Assembly: GCA_964445085.1 (NCBI GenBank)
Contig: CAYUJV010000061.1
Span: 1-16,173 of the forward strand
Length of the DNA stretch: 16,173 bases
Direction of reading: 5' to 3'
DNA from: Thiobacter sp964445085
Lineage (GTDB): Bacteria > Pseudomonadota > Gammaproteobacteria > Burkholderiales > Thiobacteraceae
The notes below the pieces were generated by a model. It saw only the letters and a list, made by a program, of their open reading frames with translations. It did no database searches and was not told the origin of the DNA. Positions 12,225-16,173 of this stretch are shown piece after piece; within the stretch, counting starts at the first letter, position 1, and each line of letters starts with the position of its first letter. Made by a program: the position numbers and the translations under genes.

Positions 12225-13450
12225 TTGTGCAGGGCCACACGGCCGAGGTCCCAGATCGGCAGGAACACGCCCAGCGCCAGGATGAGGACGAGGATGCCCA
12301 TGCCGACGATCAGGATCGGCTCGATCTGGGCAGACAGGTTCTTGACCTCGTACTCCACCTCGCGGTCGTACATCTCCGCGATCTCCTCCATCAGCTCGTC
12401 CACCGAGCCGGTCTCCTCCCCCACCGCCACCATCTGCAAGACCACCGGCGTGAACACGCCGCTCGCCACGGCGGTGCGCAGGATGGTGTCGCCGCGCTCC
12501 ACGCCATCGCGCATCTGCTCGATGCGGCTGCCGATGTAGTCGTTGTCCACCACCTTGGCCACCACCGACAGCGCCTGCACGATGGGCACGCCGCTCTTGA
12601 CCGCCAGCGCCAGCGAGCGGGCGAAGCGCGCGAGGGTCGCCTTGCGGATGATGCTGCCGACCACCGGGATGCGCAGCTTGAACCTGTCCCAGGCGTAGCG
12701 GCCCTTGTCGGTCTGGATGTAGGCGCGGAACGCCAGCACCGCCAGCACGATGCCAGCGAACAGCACCGGCCAGTAGGCCAGCATGAACTTCGAGACGCCG
12801 ATCAGCAGCCGCGTCATCAGCGGCAGCTCGGCGCCGAAGCCTTCGTACACCTTGGCGAAGGCGGGAATCACCAGCAGGTTGATGACGGCGATGGCGGCCA
12901 CCATGGCGAAAACGACGAAGGTCGGGTAGCGCAGCGCGGCCTTGATCTGCTCGCGCGTGCGGCGCTCGAAGTCGAGATGGTGGAACAGGCGCAGGAAGAT
13001 TTCGTCCAGCCGCCCGGTCATCTCGCCCACGCGCACCATGCTGATGTAGAAGGGGGAGAACACGTTGCCTTGGCGGCGCATGGCGGCCGAGAGCTCGCGC
13101 CCGGCGTCGAGGTTGGCGCGCAGGTCCTGCAGCACCCCGGCGAAAGTGCGGTTGGTGGTGGATTCCTGCAGGCCGGCCAGCGCGCGCAGGATGGGCACGC
13201 CGGCCTTGAGCAGGGTGTTCATCTGGCGGCTGAACAGCAGCACGTCGAGCAGGCCCACCTTCTGTTCGAGCAGGCGGGTCAGCCACTCCGGGCGCGCGAC
13301 CTTCACCGCCGCGGGGGCCGCCGAGATTTCGATCGGCGTGATGCTGCTGGTCATGAGCTGGTCGGCCACGGCGGATGCGTCCGGGCTGTCCAGCGTGCCC
13401 TGCACCAGTTCCCCGCGCGGGTTGCGGCCTTTGTAGGCGAATACCGGCAT
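12221..13450 (-). CDS. mshG: MshG, inner-membrane platform protein (GspF/PilC family)
   Basis: Predicted 409-residue polytopic protein, full family length. It opens with MPVFAYKGRNPRGELVQGTLDS, the GspF/PilC start, and contains two T2SSF domains at about 70-195 and 272-397. The first carries LLFSRQMNTLLKAGVPILRALAGL and MVRVGEMTGRLDEI; the second repeats the pattern as ARSLALAVKSGVPIVQALSVV and MVAVGEETGSVDELM. Membrane helices are likely at about 175-200, 222-245 and 376-398. It anchors the motor ATPase and passes pilin subunits into the fibre. It begins 4 bases after the mshE stop and ends overlapping the MshB-like gene by ATGA, so the three genes form a transcription unit. Confidence 0.95.
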   Translation of the reverse strand: MPVFAYKGRNPRGELVQGTLDSPDASAVADQLMTSSITPIEISAAPAAVKVARPEWLTRLLEQKVGLLDVLLFSRQMNTLLKAGVPILRALAGLQESTTNRTFAGVLQDLRANLDAGRELSAAMRRQGNVFSPFYISMVRVGEMTGRLDEIFLRLFHHLDFERRTREQIKAALRYPTFVVFAMVAAIAVINLLVIPAFAKVYEGFGAELPLMTRLLIGVSKFMLAYWPVLFAGIVLAVLAFRAYIQTDKGRYAWDRFKLRIPVVGSIIRKATLARFARSLALAVKSGVPIVQALSVVAKVVDNDYIGSRIEQMRDGVERGDTILRTAVASGVFTPVVLQMVAVGEETGSVDELMEEIAEMYDREVEYEVKNLSAQIEPILIVGMGILVLILALGVFLPIWDLGRVALHK

Positions 13451-13454
13451 CGGC

Positions 13455-15158
13455 CTAGTCTTCCAGCACGCTGCTCACGCGCATCGCTTCCGCCACGGTG
13501 GTGCGGCCGGCCACCGCCACGTCGACCGCGGCGCGGCGCAGGGTCCTGCCCGCCAGCTGCTGCTTGGCCAGCTTCACGAACTGGTGGGTGTCGTGGCGGT
13601 TGAGCACTTCGGCCAGGGGCGCGGTCATTTCCAGCATCTCGTACACGCCGACGCGGCGGTGATAGCCGGTGCCGTTGCACTGGCTGCAGCCGCGGCCGTG
13701 GACGAAGCGCTGGTGCGCCGCCTCGGCGCCCAGCTCCAGCCCGAGCCAGGTCAGTTCGTGGGGCAGCGGTGCGTAGTCGGTGATGCAGCTGTCGCAGACC
13801 AGGCGCAGCAGGCGCTGGGCCAGCACGGCATGCACCGACATCGCCACCATGTAGGGCGGCACGCCCATGTCGAGCAGCCGCACCGGCGTGCTCACGGCGT
13901 CGTTGGTGTGCAGGGTGGACAGCACCATGTGGCCGGTCATGGCGGCGCGCATGCCGATCTGCGCGGTTTCCTGGTCGCGCATCTCGCCCACCAGCACCAC
14001 ATCCGGGTCCTGGCGCAGGGTGGCGCGCAGCACGCGCGAGAAGGTCAGGTCGATCTTCTCGTTCACCTGCACCTGGTTGATGCCGGGCAGGCGGTATTCC
14101 ACCGGGTCTTCCACGGTGATGATCTTGCGCTCGACCGAATTGAGCTCGGCCAGCGCCGCGTACAGGGTGGTGGTCTTGCCGGAACCGGTGGGGCCGGTGA
14201 CCAGCACCATGCCCTGGGAGCGGTGGAAGATTTCGCGGAAGCGCTTGAGCATGTCCGGCGGGAAGCCCAGCTGCTCCAGGGAGGGCACGCCCTCGTCCTG
14301 GTTCAGCAGGCGCATCACCACCGATTCGCCGTACTGGGTGGGCATGGTGGAAATCCGCACGTCCACCGAGCGGTTCTTCACCCGCACGTTGAAGCGGCCG
14401 TCCTGGGGCAGGCGCTTTTCCGAGATGTCGAGGCCGGACATGAGCTTGAGGCGCAGCGCGAGCGCGGTGGCGATCTTGGGATCGACCTCGGTCTGCATGT
14501 GCAGGACGCCGTCGATGCGGAAGCGGATCTGCAAGGTCTTTTCCTGGGGCTCAATGTGGATGTCGGAGGCGCGGATCTGCGCCGCATCCTCGAACACCGT
14601 CTGCAGCAGGCGCACCACCGGCGCGTCTTCGAGATTCTGGGCCAGGCCGAGCAGGCCGAAGTCGATGGCCGACTCGCCCAGTTCTTCCTCGAGCTCGTGG
14701 GCGAGGTCGGAGATCTCCTCCGTGCGCCGGTACATGCGGTCGATCGCCGCCAGCAGCAGGGTTTCGTTCACCACCGCGAGGCTGAGGTCGCGCTTCAGGA
14801 TGCGCGCGATCTCGTCGTAGGCGAACAGGTCGGTCGGGTCCACCATGCCCACCAGCACGGTGTTGCCCTTGGCCTCCAGCACGATGGCGCGGAAGCGCCG
14901 CGCCTGGGTTTCCGGCAGCAGCCGCACCGCGTCCTGGCGCAGGTTGTAGAACTTGAGGTTGATGAAGGGGATGTTGAGCTGGCGCGCCAGCGCTTCCGAG
15001 ATCTGGTCCTCGGTGACGAAGCCCTGCTCGACGAAGATGCGGCCCAGTTTGCGCCCGGTACGCTTCTGCTCCTCCAGCGCCAGGCCGAGCTGCTCCTGGG
15101 ACAGGAATTTCTGGCCGACCAGGATCTCGCCCAGACGGACTTTCTCAGGCCGTGCCAT
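13455..15158 (-). CDS. mshE: MshE, pilus extension ATPase with c-di-GMP-binding domain
   Basis: I use the ATG at 15158 (567 residues), which gives the typical start MARPEKVRLGEILV behind a G-rich ribosome site; a GTG five codons upstream is possible. The N-terminal MshEN domain has two 24-residue motifs, residues 8-31 (RLGEILV to ALEEQ) and 37-60 (KLGRIFV to ALARQ), separated by 5 residues, the arrangement known to bind c-di-GMP in Vibrio cholerae MshE. The ATPase core has DIHIEPQ (199-205), Walker A GPTGSGKTT (322-330), Walker B VVLVGEMRD (387-395, Glu392) and STLHTNDA. Four cysteines (455, 458, 491, 494) form the usual zinc site. The protein powers pilus extension and leads the locus. Confidence 0.96.
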   Translation of the reverse strand: MARPEKVRLGEILVGQKFLSQEQLGLALEEQKRTGRKLGRIFVEQGFVTEDQISEALARQLNIPFINLKFYNLRQDAVRLLPETQARRFRAIVLEAKGNTVLVGMVDPTDLFAYDEIARILKRDLSLAVVNETLLLAAIDRMYRRTEEISDLAHELEEELGESAIDFGLLGLAQNLEDAPVVRLLQTVFEDAAQIRASDIHIEPQEKTLQIRFRIDGVLHMQTEVDPKIATALALRLKLMSGLDISEKRLPQDGRFNVRVKNRSVDVRISTMPTQYGESVVMRLLNQDEGVPSLEQLGFPPDMLKRFREIFHRSQGMVLVTGPTGSGKTTTLYAALAELNSVERKIITVEDPVEYRLPGINQVQVNEKIDLTFSRVLRATLRQDPDVVLVGEMRDQETAQIGMRAAMTGHMVLSTLHTNDAVSTPVRLLDMGVPPYMVAMSVHAVLAQRLLRLVCDSCITDYAPLPHELTWLGLELGAEAAHQRFVHGRGCSQCNGTGYHRRVGVYEMLEMTAPLAEVLNRHDTHQFVKLAKQQLAGRTLRRAAVDVAVAGRTTVAEAMRVSSVLED

Positions 15159-15253
15159 GCGCCCCCCCAGCACAATTTACATTACACATGATATTTATAA
15201 TGCATAGCATTGATTCGATTACAATAACCGTTTTCCGGCGAGCGTACAAGCAA
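15159..15253. promoter_or_regulatory. Divergent promoter region between mshE and trmL
   Basis: This 95-base AT-rich gap separates divergently transcribed genes. A plus-strand TATAAT (15196-15201) overlaps a minus-strand TATAAA (15199-15194), so one near-symmetric box may serve as -10 for both directions. The -35 matches are poor: minus-strand TTGTAA at 15224-15219 lies 19 bases from its box, and CAATTT is the best on the plus strand. TACAAT at 15220-15225 is another possible -10 for trmL. A small dyad AATGC-ATA-GCATT lies at 15199-15211. Confidence 0.45.
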
Positions 15254-15718
15254 ATGTTCAACCTGGTGCTTTTCCAGCCCGAGATCCCGCCCAATACCGG
15301 GAACATCATCCGTCTCTGCGCCAATAGCGGCACGGCATTACATTTGGTTAAGCCTTTGGGATTCAGCCTGGAGGACAAGCAGCTGCTGCGGGCGGGACTG
15401 GACTACCACGAGTTCGCGCGGCTGCTGGTGCACGAGACTTGGGCCGGCTGTCGGGCGGCGCTGGCCGGCGGCCGCCTGTTTGCGCTGACGACCAAAGGCA
15501 GCCGCTGGTTCACGGAGGTGTCGTTCCACCCTGGCGACACCTTCGTGCTCGGGCCGGAAACGCGCGGCCTGCCCGCCGAGATGCTGGATGAGTTCGCCCC
15601 CGAACGGCGCCTGCGCATCCCGATGCTGCCGCAGTCGCGCAGCCTGAACCTGTCCAATGCGGCGGCGGTGATGGTGTTCGAGGCGTGGCGGCAGAACGGG
15701 TTCGCCGGCGCGACGTAG
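15254..15718 (+). CDS. trmL: TrmL, tRNA (cytidine/uridine-34 2'-O) methyltransferase
   Basis: Predicted 154-residue SPOUT-class methyltransferase, close to the usual length (E. coli TrmL is about 157). The start MFNLVLFQPEIPPNTGNIIRLCANSG is the family signature, so the ATG at 15254 is used even though the frame is open upstream. The cofactor-binding knot is formed by LFALTTKG, FVLGPETRGLP (about 98-108) and IPMLPQSRSLNLSNAAAVMVFEAWRQ (about 123-148). The enzyme uses S-adenosylmethionine to methylate the ribose at the wobble position of certain leucine tRNAs. It is the only plus-strand gene here, divergent from mshE and convergent with the response regulator gene 23 bases downstream; it has no evident link to pili. 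Confidence 0.95.
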   Translation: MFNLVLFQPEIPPNTGNIIRLCANSGTALHLVKPLGFSLEDKQLLRAGLDYHEFARLLVHETWAGCRAALAGGRLFALTTKGSRWFTEVSFHPGDTFVLGPETRGLPAEMLDEFAPERRLRIPMLPQSRSLNLSNAAAVMVFEAWRQNGFAGAT

Positions 15719-15741
15719 GGGTTGCGAGTCGCAGCTTGCGC

Positions 15742-16173
15742 CTATCTTGGAACCGGCTTCTTGGCCAGTTTTCTCTGCAGGGTGCGCCGGTGCATCTTGA
15801 GGGCGCGCGCGGTGGCGGAAATGTTGCCTTCGTGCTCGGCCAGCACCTTCTGGATGTGCTCCCACTCCAGGCGGTCCACGCTGAGCGGCTCCGCCTCCAC
15901 CGGCAGCGCCGCGTCGCCGCCGGCGCGGCCGAGGGCGGCGACGATCTCGTCCGCATCCGCCGGCTTGGCGAGATAGTGGGTGGCGCCGAGCTTGATCGCC
16001 TCCACCGCGGTGGCGATGCTGGCGTAGCCGGTGAGCATGAGCAGGCGCATGTCCGGATTCAGCGCCTTCAATTCCGGCACCAGCGCCAGGCCGCTCATGC
16101 CCGGCATCTTGAGGTCGACCACGGCGTAGGCCGGGGCGCGCTGCCGCGCCAGCGCCAGGGCCTGCTCCCCGTT
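15742..16173 (-). CDS. regA: RegA/PrrA/ActR-family response regulator, C-terminal part
   Basis: The frame is open to the right window edge, so 143 residues are visible and the start lies outside; complete members have about 180. The receiver half has VVDLKMPGMSGL (phospho-acceptor Asp in VVDLK), LLMLTGYASIATAVEAIKLGATHYLAKPADADE (conserved Thr and Lys), then a short linker and a Fis-type helix-turn-helix: PLSVDRLEWEHIQKVLAEHEGNISATARALKMHRRTLQRKLAKKP. This strongly matches RegA/PrrA regulators, which respond with a RegB/PrrB sensor kinase to redox state; the kinase gene may lie to the right. There is no AAA+ domain, so it cannot by itself activate sigma-54 promoters. The symbol reflects family, not proven function. 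Confidence 0.88.
   Translation of the reverse strand, partial: NGEQALALARQRAPAYAVVDLKMPGMSGLALVPELKALNPDMRLLMLTGYASIATAVEAIKLGATHYLAKPADADEIVAALGRAGGDAALPVEAEPLSVDRLEWEHIQKVLAEHEGNISATARALKMHRRTLQRKLAKKPVPR

Noticed and set aside
11700..13286. A 528-codon minus frame suggesting a fusion upstream of the MshB-like pilin
   Set aside because: The upstream part is out of frame with mshG and reads as Arg/Pro/Ala-rich noise; the real pilin starts at 12224 at an ATGA overlap with a proper prepilin leader.
13584..15191. A 535-codon open frame on the plus strand, antisense to mshE
   Set aside because: Same cause: low-complexity His/Gln/Ala product with no motifs, while the opposite strand encodes an unmistakable ATPase.
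15719..15741. Possible bidirectional terminator between trmL and the response regulator gene
   Set aside because: TGCGA-G-TCGCA leaves only one loop base, so the stem cannot close well, and no T-run follows in either direction.
1..16173. Search for a defence system, CRISPR array, prophage, integron or other novel cassette
   Set aside because: Every substantial open stretch is explained by MSHA pilus genes, trmL or the response regulator; no regular spaced repeats, transposase, integrase or attachment-site duplications were seen.

Overview
The window is almost entirely one MSHA-type (mannose-sensitive haemagglutinin) type IV pilus biogenesis locus on the minus strand. A tRNA methyltransferase gene (trmL, plus strand) and the end of a RegA/PrrA-type response regulator gene flank it at the right edge. 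DNA is GC-rich, with G/C-ending codons, tight ATGA start/stop overlaps and long antisense open frames. With the protein families present, this suggests a Betaproteobacterium (Rhodocyclales or Nitrosomonadales-like). That placement is inference; no marker here fixes a genus.

Layout in transcription order (right to left). Block 1, assembly motor: mshE (ATPase with an MshEN c-di-GMP-binding domain), mshG (inner-membrane platform) and an MshB-like minor pilin. Block 2, pilins: two tandem MshA-like pilins behind a strong sigma-54-type -24/-12 site, with a perfect hairpin between them and an intrinsic terminator after the second. Block 3, minor pilins and putative tip protein: mshC, mshD, mshO, mshP and the large exported mshQ. 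Block 4, envelope-spanning complex, after an AT-rich gap with a candidate sigma-70 promoter: mshI (PilM-like), a PilN-like gene, mshJ (PilO-like), mshK (PilP-like), mshL (secretin), mshM (ExeA-like ATPase) and the first 21 codons of mshN at the left edge.

Together these genes encode nearly a full extension machine: cytoplasmic motor, platform, alignment complex, outer-membrane channel, fibre subunits, priming minor pilins and a candidate adhesin. No prepilin peptidase or retraction ATPase is visible, so those are presumably encoded elsewhere. Compared with the Vibrio order (HIJKLMN-EGFBACDOPQ), the envelope block lies after the pilin block, and no separate mshF is seen.

No previously undescribed system was found. 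The observations most worth checking are the sigma-54 promoter with a hairpin in its leader, the terminator that isolates the pilin pair, the low-GC jelly-roll-like domain inside MshQ, the CxxC motif in the MshB-like pilin, and repeat-rich AT islands at the two non-overlapping junctions (mshQ/mshI and mshL/mshM). No rRNA, tRNA, CRISPR array, transposase or integrase was seen.
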